NCBI RefSeq assembly: GCF_009371975.2
Contig: NZ_VIKT02000006.1
Location: 8,422 to 72,421, forward strand
Direction: 5' to 3'
Source of the DNA: Microcella pacifica
GTDB lineage: Bacteria; Actinomycetota; Actinomycetes; Actinomycetales; Microbacteriaceae
DNA: 64,000 nt
Shown here piece after piece: positions 52,847-62,606 of this stretch. Position 1 is the first letter of the stretch; the number at the start of each line of letters is the position of its first letter. The notes under the pieces are model-generated. The model did not search any database. It was given only the letters and a program-made list of their open reading frames with translations, and was not told where the DNA came from. The translations under genes and the position numbers were made by a program.

Positions 52847-53758
52847 GTGTTGCGTTCAGTATTTTCAGGGGCCGCCATCGCGGCGGTCATCATCGTGGCG
52901 ATTCCGGCGATCCCGGCGGCGATCACCGCCACGCCGTCGACGGCACCCGGTGGAGCGCCGAGCGCGAGCCTCATCGAGGCCGTGTCGCCCGCGTCCGTTC
53001 CGAGCCCGACACCGTCGCCGACCGTGCTGGACGCCGAGGATGCGCCCGCGGCCGTGGCATCGACGGAGGACGTCACGCAGGACGAGCCTCGCGAGGACGC
53101 GACCGACGGCGCCGGGAGCGCGCCGGAGCCGGAGCGCACCTCGTCCGGCGGGGCGACGTCGTCGGCGAGCGCGCCCGCGCCCGCCAACCGGACCGTCACG
53201 GAGGAATCCGACGTGGTCTACCGCGCGCTGCCGGCGCCGCTACCGAGCGAGCTCGCCACTCCCGCGTGCTCCGCCCCGATCTCCGGCAGCACCGCGGGTG
53301 CACCGAGTGCGACGTCCGCGCTGGGCGTCGCCGGCACCACGAGTGACGACCTGGCGTCGTTCGCGGCGCGGTACAACGAGATCCGGGTGGCGAACTGTCT
53401 GCCGCCGGTGCCGTTCGGCAATATTCGGTACGACTCGTGCATGGAGCAGCGTCTGTTCTGGATGGCGGAGGATCCCAGCACCGACCCGATGAGCGCGTGG
53501 GGTCACATCGGCTCGCAGCGCAGTGATGGTGTGCCCAGTGTGGGTTGCGATGGGAACCTTGCGGGCGGGTCGGGCAACACGGGGTCGACCGTGGCGCAGA
53601 AGTGGTGGGATTCCAGTGGTCACCGGGCGTCGCTGTACAAGCCGGGTAACACGGGCAGCATGGCGGGCACGTGCATCCTGTTCGCGATGACGCACGGTGG
53701 GGTGCCGAACGAGCCGTACAGCTTCACGCGGGCCGCCGCCCGCTGGGTGAGCTGCTAG
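52847..53758 (+). CDS. Secreted CAP/SCP-domain protein, copy 2
   Basis: The 303-aa product starts at GTG after GGGGGGAG. It has a signal/anchor (about residues 5-28), an acidic Ala/Ser/Pro stalk unlike that of copy 1, and a CAP domain nearly identical to copy 1. The last 411 bp (53348-53758) align with 44535-44945 without gaps; only scattered changes are seen, most at the extreme 3' end. The sharp switch from diverged stalk to matching domain points to gene conversion or domain shuffling. Confidence 0.8.
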   Translation: MLRSVFSGAAIAAVIIVAIPAIPAAITATPSTAPGGAPSASLIEAVSPASVPSPTPSPTVLDAEDAPAAVASTEDVTQDEPREDATDGAGSAPEPERTSSGGATSSASAPAPANRTVTEESDVVYRALPAPLPSELATPACSAPISGSTAGAPSATSALGVAGTTSDDLASFAARYNEIRVANCLPPVPFGNIRYDSCMEQRLFWMAEDPSTDPMSAWGHIGSQRSDGVPSVGCDGNLAGGSGNTGSTVAQKWWDSSGHRASLYKPGNTGSMAGTCILFAMTHGGVPNEPYSFTRAAARWVSC

Positions 53759-53786
53759 AGCCGCGCGATCCCCGCACGTCTCGGGC

Positions 53787-54266
53787 CTAGACGCCGAGGC
53801 GGTGCGCGGCGCGCAGCGCGTGCACGGCCGCGATGGCGGCTTCGGCGGCTTCGGCGCCCTTGTCTTCCTTCGAACCGGGCAGGCCGGCGCGGTCGAGGCC
53901 TTGCTGTTCGTCGTCGAGGGTGAGCACGCCGAAGCCGACGGGCTTGCCGGTGTCGAGCGCGACGCGGGTGAGGCCGTCGGTGGCGGCGGCGCTCACGTAC
54001 TCGAAGTGCGGTGTGCCGCCGCGGATGATGACGCCGAGGGCGACGACGGCGTCTGCACCGGCGTCGAGCACGGCCTTGCTCACGACGGGCAGCTCGAACG
54101 AGCCCGGCACGGCGTACTCGACGACGGTGGCGCCCGCGGCTTCGAGGGCGCGACGGGCTCCGGCACGCAGGCCGTCGGAGATCTCGGCGTGCCACTGCCC
54201 GGCGACGATCGCGATTGTCAGGCCGGTGCCGTCGGTGGTGAGGGTGGGTGCTCCTGCGCCGCTCAT
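53787..54266 (-). CDS. ribH: 6,7-dimethyl-8-ribityllumazine synthase
   Basis: The 159-aa product condenses the pyrimidine and the four-carbon phosphate in riboflavin synthesis. It has the blocks [29 protein letters not shown] and [14 protein letters not shown] (catalytic His). It is the last gene of ribD-ribE-ribBA-ribH, and its start overlaps the ribBA stop (ATGA). Confidence 0.96.
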   Translation of the reverse strand: MSGAGAPTLTTDGTGLTIAIVAGQWHAEISDGLRAGARRALEAAGATVVEYAVPGSFELPVVSKAVLDAGADAVVALGVIIRGGTPHFEYVSAAATDGLTRVALDTGKPVGFGVLTLDDEQQGLDRAGLPGSKEDKGAEAAEAAIAAVHALRAAHRLGV

Positions 54267-55552
54267 GGGGTGGTTCCTTCCAGGGTGGAGAGCACGGGTG
54301 CGCTCGTGATGGTCTCCGGCAGTCGGTGCCCCATGCGGTCGCGCTTCGCGCCGAGGTAGCCCTCGTTGTCGAGGCCCACTCCGACGAGGAGCGGCACGAG
54401 CTCGCTCACCTCGATGCCGTACTGCACGAGCTGGCGCTGCTTCTCGGGGTTGTTGGAGAGAAGGCGTACGCGGTGCACGCCGAGGTCGTGCAGCATGTCG
54501 CCGGCCGCTTCGTAGTCGCGGGAGTCGGCGGGTAGGCCGAGGGCGAGGTTGGCGTCGAGGGTGTCGTAGCCCTCTTCCTGGAGTCGGTAGGCGCGCAGCT
54601 TGTTGATGAGGCCGATGCCGCGCCCTTCGTGGCCGCGCAGGTAGAGCACCGCGCCTCCCTCGCGTTGGATCGTGTCCAGTGCGGCGTCGAGCTGGGGCCC
54701 GCACTCGCACTTGAGAGAGCCGAAGGCTTCCCCGGTAAGGCACTCGGAGTGGACGCGCACGATCATGTCGTCGCGGGGCATCCCGCTGATGATGGCGACG
54801 TGGTCGGCGCCGGTCTTGCGGTCGCGGTAGGCGCGCATCGTGAACGGGCCGTGGCTGGTGGGTACGGTCGTCTCGACCTCGAAGGAGACGCTGCTGGGGC
54901 GCGTGCTGCGCGGCTCGGCGGAGGCCGGCACGTAGGTCTCGCCCGAGTTCAGGAAGGCGATGAGGTCGACGATCGTGATGACCACGAGGCCCTCCTCCTC
55001 GCCGAAGCGGATCAGCTCGGGCAGCCGCATCATGTCACCGGTGTCGGCGATGACCTCCCCGATCGCGGCGACCGGGCGCAGACCGGCGAGCACCATGAGG
55101 TCTACTGCGGCCTCGGTGTGCCCGGCGCGCTCGCGCACGCCGCCGGGGCGGGCGCGCAGGGGCACGATGTGGCCGGGGCGGTGCAGGCTCGCGGGGGTGG
55201 AGGAGGCGTCGGCGAGCACGCGCAGGGTGCGGGCACGGTCGCCGGCGCTGATGCCGGTGGTGAGACCCTCTGCGGCGTCGACGGTGACGGTGTAGGCGGT
55301 GTGGCGGGGGTCCTCGCTCTCCCTGTCCGGCACCATGAGGGGCAGGGCGAGGGAGTCGGCGATCTCGGCCGTCATCGGCGCACATAGGAACCCACTGGTG
55401 TGGCGGATGGACCACGCCACCCACTGCGCGGTCGCCAGCTCGGCCGAGATGATGACGTCGCCCTCGTTCTCGCGGTTCTCGTCATCGGCCACGAGCACGG
55501 GCCGGCCCTGCCGCAGGGCGTCCAGCGCCTCAGGAATCGTGCCGATGCTCAT
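54263..55552 (-). CDS. ribBA: Bifunctional DHBP synthase / GTP cyclohydrolase II
   Basis: The 429-aa product makes both riboflavin precursors. The N-terminal half ([18 protein letters not shown]) yields 3,4-dihydroxybutanone phosphate. The C-terminal half is GTP cyclohydrolase II with zinc cysteines in [18 protein letters not shown] and the loop [10 protein letters not shown]. The start overlaps the ribE stop by 4 nt. Confidence 0.96.
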   Translation of the reverse strand: MSIGTIPEALDALRQGRPVLVADDENRENEGDVIISAELATAQWVAWSIRHTSGFLCAPMTAEIADSLALPLMVPDRESEDPRHTAYTVTVDAAEGLTTGISAGDRARTLRVLADASSTPASLHRPGHIVPLRARPGGVRERAGHTEAAVDLMVLAGLRPVAAIGEVIADTGDMMRLPELIRFGEEEGLVVITIVDLIAFLNSGETYVPASAEPRSTRPSSVSFEVETTVPTSHGPFTMRAYRDRKTGADHVAIISGMPRDDMIVRVHSECLTGEAFGSLKCECGPQLDAALDTIQREGGAVLYLRGHEGRGIGLINKLRAYRLQEEGYDTLDANLALGLPADSRDYEAAGDMLHDLGVHRVRLLSNNPEKQRQLVQYGIEVSELVPLLVGVGLDNEGYLGAKRDRMGHRLPETITSAPVLSTLEGTTP

Positions 55553-56169
55553 GAGAGGTCCTCTCTGTCGTGCGCGCCGGCCCCGAACTGGGCGAGGCGT
55601 GCGATGTGCCGGGCGAGGATGTCCGTCTCGAGGTTCGCCGCGTCGTCGACCTCGAGGCTGCCGAGGGTCGTCGCACTCAGCGTCTCCGGGATGAGCGACA
55701 CTTCGAACCACTCGTCGCCGACCGCGCTGACCGTGAGGCTGACGCCGTCGACGGCGATCGAGCCCTTGTCGACGACGAGCGGCGCGTGCGCGGCGTCGAG
55801 AGAGAAGCGCAGCACGCGCCACTGCCCCGCCTCGCGCACCTCGAGCACGGTCGTCGTACCGTCGATGTGCCCTTGCACGATGTGACCGCCGAGGCGGTCG
55901 CCGACAGCGGCGGCGCGCTCGAGGTTCACGGCGGCCCCCGCCGTCCAGGAGCCGATCGTCGACATCGCGAGGGTCTGGCCCATGACGTCGGCCGTGAACC
56001 AGTCGGCGCCCTGCTCGACGACGGTGAGGCACACTCCCATCACGCTGATGGAGTCGCCATGGGTCGCGTCGCTCGTCGCGAGGGGTCCGCGCACGGTCAG
56101 GCGTGCGGCGTCGCCGTGGGGCGCGAGGGCGACGATCTCGCCGAGTTCTTCGATCAGTCCGGTGAACAT
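55549..56169 (-). CDS. ribE: Riboflavin synthase, alpha chain
   Basis: The 206-aa product begins MFTGLIEELGEI and has two lumazine-binding repeats (GVCLTVVEQGADWF and GVSLTVSAVGDEWF). It dismutates two lumazines to riboflavin. It lies 4 nt after ribD and overlaps ribBA. Confidence 0.96.
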   Translation of the reverse strand: MFTGLIEELGEIVALAPHGDAARLTVRGPLATSDATHGDSISVMGVCLTVVEQGADWFTADVMGQTLAMSTIGSWTAGAAVNLERAAAVGDRLGGHIVQGHIDGTTTVLEVREAGQWRVLRFSLDAAHAPLVVDKGSIAVDGVSLTVSAVGDEWFEVSLIPETLSATTLGSLEVDDAANLETDILARHIARLAQFGAGAHDREDLS

Positions 56170-56173
56170 GGTG

Positions 56174-57322
56174 CTACCTCTCCTCGAGGGTCGAGCGGTC
56201 GGCGGCGTGAGAGCCGGGCGCAGACTGGGGGCGGGCGGTCACGAGCAGGTCGGTGCCCAGGGACTCGACGGAGCGGATGTTCAGCCGCAGTCCCTCCGCG
56301 ATGGTGCCGATGCCCAGGTCGTCGAGGGCGAGCCGCGGCCCGCCGAGCAGCAGGGGCGCCAGGTACACGAGCACCTCGTCGACGAGTCCAGCGCGCAGGA
56401 ACGCGCTCGCGAGGGTCGGCCCACCCTCCACGTAGAGCCGGCGCACGCCGCGCTCGGTGAGAGCGCTCAGCGCAGACTCCAGGTCACGATGGCCCACCTC
56501 GATGAGGCCCGCCGGGTGTTCGCGCAGTCGCGCGGTGGCGGGTACGGGTGTCTCTCCGAAGACGACGGGGAGGGGCTGGTGAGGCAGCAGCTCGCCGCCG
56601 TCACCGCGAGCCGTGAGGGAGGGGTCGTCGGAGAGGACGGTGCCTGTGCCGACGGCGATCGCGTCGTGGGCGGCGCGCTGATCATGCACGCGCTGGCGCG
56701 ACGCGGTGCCGGTGATCCACTGGCTCGAGCCGTCGGCCGCGGCAGTGCGACCGTCGAGGGTCGACGCCCACTTGACGGTGACCCACGGGCGGCCCAGCCG
56801 CACGCTCGTGAGCCACGGGGTGAGCAGGTCGGTCGCCTCCTCCGCGAGCACGCCGCCGATGACCGGGATGCCCGCTGCACGGAGGCGCTCTGCGCCGCCG
56901 CCCGCTCGCGCGTCGGGGTCATCGATCGCGTACACGACCCGCGCAATGCCCGCGTCGATGAGGGCCTGGGCGCACGGGCCCGTGCGGCCGGTGTGGTTGC
57001 AGGGCTCGAGCGTCACGACGGCGGTGAGGCCCGCGGCGCGAGGGTCGGACGAGGCCAGCCCCTGGGCGGTCAGATCGCGAGCGTCGTCGAGCTGGGCGAG
57101 AGCATCCACTTCGGCGTGGGCGGTACCGGCGCCGCGATGCCAACCCTCCGCGACGATCTCGCCGTGCGCGTCCAACAGCACGCAGCCGACCTGGGGGTTA
57201 CCCCCCGTGACGGGGCCGTGCTGCGCCAGACTCAGGGCGCGACGCATGGCGGCCTCGACGCGCGCGTCGACGGCCGAGCCCTCGAGTGCCGCGCCGTCGT
57301 GCGGCGCGTCTGTGCTGGTCAT
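56174..57322 (-). CDS. ribD: Bifunctional deaminase/reductase RibD
   Basis: The 382-aa product has an N-terminal zinc deaminase (HAEVDAL, LEPCNHTGRTGPC) and a C-terminal 5-amino-6-ribosylamino-uracil reductase (VTVKWASTLDGRTA, VEGGPTLASAFL). It is first in the rib operon, about 68 nt after the FMN riboswitch. Confidence 0.95.
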   Translation of the reverse strand: MTSTDAPHDGAALEGSAVDARVEAAMRRALSLAQHGPVTGGNPQVGCVLLDAHGEIVAEGWHRGAGTAHAEVDALAQLDDARDLTAQGLASSDPRAAGLTAVVTLEPCNHTGRTGPCAQALIDAGIARVVYAIDDPDARAGGGAERLRAAGIPVIGGVLAEEATDLLTPWLTSVRLGRPWVTVKWASTLDGRTAAADGSSQWITGTASRQRVHDQRAAHDAIAVGTGTVLSDDPSLTARGDGGELLPHQPLPVVFGETPVPATARLREHPAGLIEVGHRDLESALSALTERGVRRLYVEGGPTLASAFLRAGLVDEVLVYLAPLLLGGPRLALDDLGIGTIAEGLRLNIRSVESLGTDLLVTARPQSAPGSHAADRSTLEER

Positions 57323-57390
57323 CCGCTGGTCTTCCCGGGTCCTCTGCGTCGTCAGGGTTCTCCGGGGTCGCGGCGGCAGGCTGCCGCTCG

Positions 57391-57520
57391 CGTGCTCCTC
57401 CCCTCCGGACTCTCACCGTCGGTACCGGAGTTCCACCGGTTCAACCGTTCGCGACTGCTCGTCGCTCGCGGGTCGCGGACTCTCACCGCCGGCTCGGACT
57501 TTCACCGACCCCGGAACACG
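57391..57520 (-). ncRNA. FMN riboswitch (RFN element)
   Basis: Read on the minus strand, the conserved RFN blocks appear in order: GGTGAAAGTCCGAGCCGGCGG, GTGAGAGTCCGCGACCC, then GGTGGAACTCCGGTACCGAC, GGTGAGAGTCCGGA and GGGGAGGAGCACG. The ends CGTG/CACG close P1. It precedes ribD, so FMN should shut down the operon. A TACCCT box lies just upstream. Confidence 0.95.
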
Positions 57521-57642
57521 TTCGTGTCTTCAGGGTAGTCAACATCGGAAGCCCTGGAGTATTCCCGCGTGTGGGCTGGGAACTCCCGGCACGACATTGG
57601 CCCCCGCGCTGTGCTGCGCGGGGGCCACCGGGTGTGCTGACG

Positions 57643-59493
57643 CTAGTAAGTGATGACCAGCGTGTTCGACACCGAGATGAGCACCACGACCGTGGCGTTG
57701 AGGAACCCGGCGATGTACGGGTTGCCGGTCGCGCGGTACAGCTTGCGCGACACGATCGCCGCCACCGCGAGGATCAGGATCACCGGGAACAGCCAGATGC
57801 TGAAGATACCCCCGAAGCCCGGGATCAGGTTGCCCGTGACCGCGAACGTCGTGTACTGCGCGACGACCAGGATGATCGGGCCGAGCGAGTTCGCCAGGGC
57901 GAGGATCGCCGTGTTGACCCACTCGCGTCCCGCCACCGTGACGCGGTTGAACGCGTTGATCGCGATCGAGTTCGCCACGAAGTAGAGCAGGAACAGCGGC
58001 AGCACGACCAGGGCGTAGCCGAACTTGTCCGGGGTGAACCACTTCACACCGATCACCCAGAGGCGGAAGTCAGTCTTGAACAAGTAGTCGACCAGGAACA
58101 CGACCGCGTACATGAGGAACACGGTGGTGAGCGCCAGGCCGATGCCGTGGAAGAAGTTCTTCCAGCCGGGCAGCACTCCCGAGCCGCGCAGGCTCATGCC
58201 CGACTTCCGCCCGAAGGCGAAGTAGGCACCGATCATGATGATCGCGGCCGCGAGTCCGTTGATCGCCGCCCACACTCCGATGAAGAACACGGAGCCCGTG
58301 GGGACGAATGACGGCACCGCGTTGAAGGTGATGCCGAGCACCTCGGGCGTCTGGCTGACGAGGACGTAGCTCCACGCGGAGATCACGACGGAGACGGCGA
58401 GTCCCGCCCAGAACCAGATCTTCGGCACGCGCCCGGCGAGCGGCGCGATCTCGGCGGGCGCGACCGCGAGTCGGCGGAAGGCCGACGTCGTCAGGAGCGC
58501 GCGCGGGATCGCGACGAGCATGATGCCGAAGCCGACGAGGCCGAGGGCGGTGAAGAACTCCTTGAGCTGCCAGAGCTGGTTGCCCGCATCGAGCGGGGCC
58601 GGCGCCGGGAGGGTCTCCTCGAAGTAGTCGACGAGGTGCCCGACCGCCGTGCTCGACGTGGTGCTCCACGGGTGCGTCTGCGGCAGAGAGTAGATCACGC
58701 GGACCGCTTCGGTGCCGTCGATGTTCTCCGTGTAGATCGTGCTGCCCTCGCGCTCCTCGGTGAGGTCGGCGGGGTCGGCTCCGAAGTTGAGGAACGACTG
58801 CGCGTTGGGCGTGCCGAGGTAATCGCGCGGCGCGGTCAGCTGAACGCCGTTCTCGTCGTAGCTGCGGAAGAAGAACTCGTCGTACTGCGCCTGGATGAGG
58901 CCGACGTCGCGCGAGCCGTACACGTTCGTGTAGATGCCATCGCCGTCGACGTAGAGCGGGTCGTTGTCGACCAGCAGAATCGAGGAGATGAGCGGGTCGC
59001 CCGAGGCGTCATCGAGCGGTACCGAGAAGTTCGCGGCACGGGCGCCGTTGGAGTGCCCGGTGACGCCGATGGCGTCGCGATCGACGTAGGGCAGGTCGGC
59101 CAGAAGCAGCACGGCGTCGTACATGCCGGTGCCGCCGACGGCGATCTCGTCCACGGGGAGCGGGTCGGAGTTGCCGTGCCCGTACATGTCGATGGACATG
59201 ACGACGTAACCGCGGCGCGCGAGCTCGACGTAGTTCGGGGTCTGCATCTCGCGGTTGTTCCACCAGCCGTGGCTCACGACGATGGCGGGCGCCGGGCTCT
59301 CGGCCGTGGCGTTGGCCGGCGTGAACAGCAGCGCGTTCAGAGTTCGACCGGAGGCGGTCTCCCACTTCAGGTCGTCGACCTTCACGTTGCCGCCAGCGGT
59401 CTGGACCAGTGATGCACCGATCCCGGAGATCAGGGCGAAGATGAGCGCGAGGGCGAGCCAGAAGCCGTTGCGCTTGAAGAGTGCTTGTCTCAT
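57643..59493 (-). CDS. Membrane-anchored alpha/beta hydrolase with C-terminal multi-pass domain
   Basis: The 616-aa product has an N-terminal membrane segment (about residues 11-30), an extracellular alpha/beta-hydrolase domain with nucleophile Ser148 (GHSNG), an oxyanion-region VVSHGWW and a probable acid/His in later segments (QTHPWS). Then come about eight transmembrane helices from about residue 315 on. Such a fusion is unusual and the substrate unknown; an esterase or lipase acting at the membrane is plausible. It is divergent from the SorC gene. Confidence 0.75.
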   Translation of the reverse strand: MRQALFKRNGFWLALALIFALISGIGASLVQTAGGNVKVDDLKWETASGRTLNALLFTPANATAESPAPAIVVSHGWWNNREMQTPNYVELARRGYVVMSIDMYGHGNSDPLPVDEIAVGGTGMYDAVLLLADLPYVDRDAIGVTGHSNGARAANFSVPLDDASGDPLISSILLVDNDPLYVDGDGIYTNVYGSRDVGLIQAQYDEFFFRSYDENGVQLTAPRDYLGTPNAQSFLNFGADPADLTEEREGSTIYTENIDGTEAVRVIYSLPQTHPWSTTSSTAVGHLVDYFEETLPAPAPLDAGNQLWQLKEFFTALGLVGFGIMLVAIPRALLTTSAFRRLAVAPAEIAPLAGRVPKIWFWAGLAVSVVISAWSYVLVSQTPEVLGITFNAVPSFVPTGSVFFIGVWAAINGLAAAIIMIGAYFAFGRKSGMSLRGSGVLPGWKNFFHGIGLALTTVFLMYAVVFLVDYLFKTDFRLWVIGVKWFTPDKFGYALVVLPLFLLYFVANSIAINAFNRVTVAGREWVNTAILALANSLGPIILVVAQYTTFAVTGNLIPGFGGIFSIWLFPVILILAVAAIVSRKLYRATGNPYIAGFLNATVVVLISVSNTLVITY

Positions 59494-59648
59494 ATCGAGT
59501 TCAAACTCCTTTGTTGTGAACTGTCACGCGCCCGGTGGGCGACGCGCTGCGAGAGCGCCGTGAACGGGGTGGGCAGACGGTGGAGGATCGCGTCCGCATA
59601 CGAACACTAAGGCGGTGTCGCGGCATGAGACGCGCTCTGGAACCAATC

Positions 59649-59661
59649 TGCACAAACGTGC
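59649..59661. promoter_or_regulatory. SorC-type operator, upstream copy
   Basis: TGCACAAACGTGC is the exact reverse complement of the 13-bp site before glpD (60772-60784). It lies 94 bp before the regulator gene, near a weaker TTGCACATTCG at 59726. Confidence 0.55.
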
Positions 59662-59754
59662 GTCGGGCTGGGACGCGGACGTTCTGTGCCATAGAGTGAC
59701 CACCTGCATGTTCGACCAGAGCAGTTGCACATTCGTTCAGGAGGTGCCGGCGCG

Positions 59755-60765
59755 ATGCCGCAGACCAGCAGCGAGGCGCTCAAGGCAGCGAGTGCGCTCA
59801 AGGCCGCCAAGATGTACTACCTGCAAGACCTCACGATGGGCGCCATCGCGACGGAGCTGCGCACCTCACGCTCGTCGGTCTCGAGGCTGTTGAGCTTCGC
59901 GCGGGAGAGCGGCCTGGTCGACATTCGCATTACCTCGCCGTTCGATCGGGGCTCCGCTCTCGAGCAGGATATCCACTCCAGGTTCGGGGTCACGGCGCAT
60001 GTGGTGCCGATGCCCGAATCGATCAGCGATATTGATCGTCTCGAGCGCGTCGCGATGACGGCGGGACGAATCCTCGGGGGATTCGTCGACTCGAACATGA
60101 TCATCGGCGTCGCCTGGGGCTCGACGGTGGGTGCCATCAGTCGGCACCTCGTCGCGAAACCGGTGCACAACACCGTGGTCGTGCAACTGAACGGCGCCGG
60201 CAACACCCAGACCACGGGCATCGACTACGCGAGCGAGATCTTGCAGCGCTTTAGTTCTGCTTACTCCGCGCAGATCCAGCAATTTCCCGTCCCCGCGTTC
60301 TTCGATGATCCGCGCACGAAGGAGGGGCTGTGGCGGGAGCGGAGCACCAAGCGACTGCTCGATATCCAGGCTCGTCTCGACCTGGCCATCTTCGGGCTCG
60401 GCTCCCCGTTCGCGGAGATTCCGAGCCAGGTGTACATCGGCGGCTATCTCGACGCCGAGGACTACCGCAGCCTCAGTGAGGACGGCGCCGTCGGCGACGT
60501 GGCCACGGTGTTCTACCGACCTGATGGCACGTCGAGCGACATCGCCCTGAACAGTCGTGCATCGGGCCCCAGTCTCGACCGGTTGCGCAAGGTGGCACGA
60601 CGGGTGTGCGTCGTCTCCGGCGTGCAGAAGCTCGCGAGCCTGCGCGGTGCGCTCGCGGCAGGGCTCATCACCGATCTCGTGCTCGACGAGAGTCTGGCGA
60701 GTCGCGTGGTGGAGCCGGACGGTCGCGTATCGGAGTCGGCGCAGAGCGATCGCACTGTCGCCTGA
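59755..60765 (+). CDS. SorC/DeoR-type sugar-binding transcription regulator
   Basis: The 336-aa product has an N-terminal HTH (YLQDLTMGAIATELRTSRSSVSRLL) and a C-terminal phosphosugar-binding domain (IGVAWGSTVGAISRHL; IFGLGSPFAEIPSQ). AGGAGGTG lies 8 nt before the ATG, one of the best ribosome sites here. It lies directly before glpD-glpK, and both carry the same 13-bp site, so glycerol-3-phosphate is a candidate ligand by inference. Confidence 0.88.
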   Translation: MPQTSSEALKAASALKAAKMYYLQDLTMGAIATELRTSRSSVSRLLSFARESGLVDIRITSPFDRGSALEQDIHSRFGVTAHVVPMPESISDIDRLERVAMTAGRILGGFVDSNMIIGVAWGSTVGAISRHLVAKPVHNTVVVQLNGAGNTQTTGIDYASEILQRFSSAYSAQIQQFPVPAFFDDPRTKEGLWRERSTKRLLDIQARLDLAIFGLGSPFAEIPSQVYIGGYLDAEDYRSLSEDGAVGDVATVFYRPDGTSSDIALNSRASGPSLDRLRKVARRVCVVSGVQKLASLRGALAAGLITDLVLDESLASRVVEPDGRVSESAQSDRTVA

Positions 60766-60771
60766 TTGCGT

Positions 60772-60790
60772 GCACGTTTGTGCATACGCT
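60772..60790 (+). promoter_or_regulatory. glpD operator and -10-like box
   Basis: GCACGTTTGTGCA (60772-60784) directly abuts TACGCT (60785-60790), a -10-like box. A bound SorC protein would therefore overlap the promoter. Confidence 0.5.
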
Positions 60791-60863
60791 TTGGGTAGAT
60801 GTGTCGTTCTGACCAAGATGGGTGCGACCCCCGACCTCCCCGACCGATGGGCCCTCCGATCCG

Positions 60864-62606
60864 ATGACCGCATCAGCCGCGACACCCGCGCGTTCAGAAC
60901 TGCTCGCCGACATCCGCGAGAAGGCCTCGGCGGTCGACGTCCTCGTGATCGGCGCCGGCATCAACGGCATTGCGACCTTCCGCGATCTCGCCCTCAACGG
61001 CGTGAGCGTGCTGCTGGTCGACCGCGGCGACTTCTGCTCGGGAGCATCCGCTGCCTCGTCCCACATGATCCACGGCGGCATCCGGTACCTCGAGAACGGC
61101 GAGTTCCGCCTCGTCCAGGAGTCCGTGCACGAGCGCAACGCCCTGCTGCGTCTCGCCCCGCACTACGTGCGCCCGCTGGCCACGACCATCCCGATCTTCT
61201 CGACGTTCTCGTCGATCATCCAGGCGCCCCTCAAGTTCCTCGGCCTGCGCCCGAGGAAGCGCCGAGAGCGCGGGGCGCTCATCATCAAGGCCGGGCTCAC
61301 GATCTACGACCTGTTCTCGCGCGACGGCGGCAGGGTGCCCCGCCACCAGTTCCGCGGTGCGACGGCCTCGAAGCAGCTCCTGCCCGAGCTGCGCGACGAT
61401 GTGCGGTGGACGGCCACCTACTACGACGCCTCGATGCACGATCCCGAGCGCCTCGCCCTCGACGTGCTCACCGACGGTCTCGACGCCGGTGACCACGCGC
61501 AGGCCCTCAACTACGTGGAGGCCATCGGCATGGACGTCGACGGCGTCGTGAGCCTGCGCGACGTCATCGGCGGCGAGACGTGGGAGGTGCATCCCTCGGT
61601 CGTCGTCAACGCTTCGGGGCCGTGGACGGACCTCACCAATGAGGCACTCGGCGATGCCTCCCAGTACATGGGCGGCACGAAGGGCTCGCACATCGTGCTC
61701 GACCACCCCGAGCTGCTCGCCGCGTGCGCGGGGCGGGAGATCTTCTTCGAGTTCACCGACGGCCGCATCGTGCTCATCTACCCCCTCAAGGGGCGCGTTC
61801 TCGTCGGCACGACCGACCTGCCGCACGACATGGGCGACCCCATCGTCTGCACCGAGGACGAGGTCGACTACTTCTTCGGGCTCATCCGTCACGTCTTCCC
61901 CGCGATCCAGGTCGATCGCGACCAGATCGTCTTCCGCTTCTCCGGCGTGCGCCCCCTGCCCCGGCAGGACGCCGACTCGACCGGCCAGATCTCGCGCGAC
62001 TACCGCGTCGAATCGCGCCGGGTTGCCACGACCACCGTGCTGAGCCTCATCGGCGGCAAGTGGACGACCTTCCGCGCGCTCGGCGAGCAGCTGAGCGACC
62101 GCGTGCTCGCGCTGCTCGGCCGCGATCGCGGCGTGAGCACGGACGGCCGCCTCATCGGTGGGGCCGTCGGCTACCCCACGACGGCGGATGCTCGGCTCGC
62201 GTGGAGCGAGCGCGTCGCGCCGGGCATCCCGCGCGACCGCGTCGAGACCCTCCTGGACCGCTACGGCACGAGCGCTGAGCAGATTCTTCGGCGCATCGAG
62301 ACAGAGGGTGATGCCCCCCTCGCCAGCGCTCCCGGCTACTCCCGCACCGAGATGCTCCACCTCATCGAGGCGGAGCGGGTCGTGCGGCTGAGCGACATCG
62401 TGATGCGGCGCACCTCGATGGCGTTCATCGGAGAAGTCGGGTACCCCCTGCTCGCCGAGCTCGCCGAACTCGCCGCCGTGCCGCTCGGATGGGATGCTGG
62501 ACGCATCGCGGAGGAGATCGCCGAGACAGCAGAACTGCTGCGTGAGAAGCACGGAGTCACCGGGATCGAGGCACCGTCGCCCGCCCCAGGAAGGAACCGA
62601 ACGTGA
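60864..62606 (+). CDS. glpD: Glycerol-3-phosphate dehydrogenase (FAD)
   Basis: The 580-aa flavoenzyme oxidises glycerol-3-phosphate to dihydroxyacetone phosphate at the membrane. It has the FAD loop [14 protein letters not shown], the block [17 protein letters not shown] and [16 protein letters not shown] at 60864 is preferred over an in-frame GTG at 60822 on family N-terminus; no clear ribosome site decides it. It overlaps glpK by 4 nt. Confidence 0.95.
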   Translation: MTASAATPARSELLADIREKASAVDVLVIGAGINGIATFRDLALNGVSVLLVDRGDFCSGASAASSHMIHGGIRYLENGEFRLVQESVHERNALLRLAPHYVRPLATTIPIFSTFSSIIQAPLKFLGLRPRKRRERGALIIKAGLTIYDLFSRDGGRVPRHQFRGATASKQLLPELRDDVRWTATYYDASMHDPERLALDVLTDGLDAGDHAQALNYVEAIGMDVDGVVSLRDVIGGETWEVHPSVVVNASGPWTDLTNEALGDASQYMGGTKGSHIVLDHPELLAACAGREIFFEFTDGRIVLIYPLKGRVLVGTTDLPHDMGDPIVCTEDEVDYFFGLIRHVFPAIQVDRDQIVFRFSGVRPLPRQDADSTGQISRDYRVESRRVATTTVLSLIGGKWTTFRALGEQLSDRVLALLGRDRGVSTDGRLIGGAVGYPTTADARLAWSERVAPGIPRDRVETLLDRYGTSAEQILRRIETEGDAPLASAPGYSRTEMLHLIEAERVVRLSDIVMRRTSMAFIGEVGYPLLAELAELAAVPLGWDAGRIAEEIAETAELLREKHGVTGIEAPSPAPGRNRT

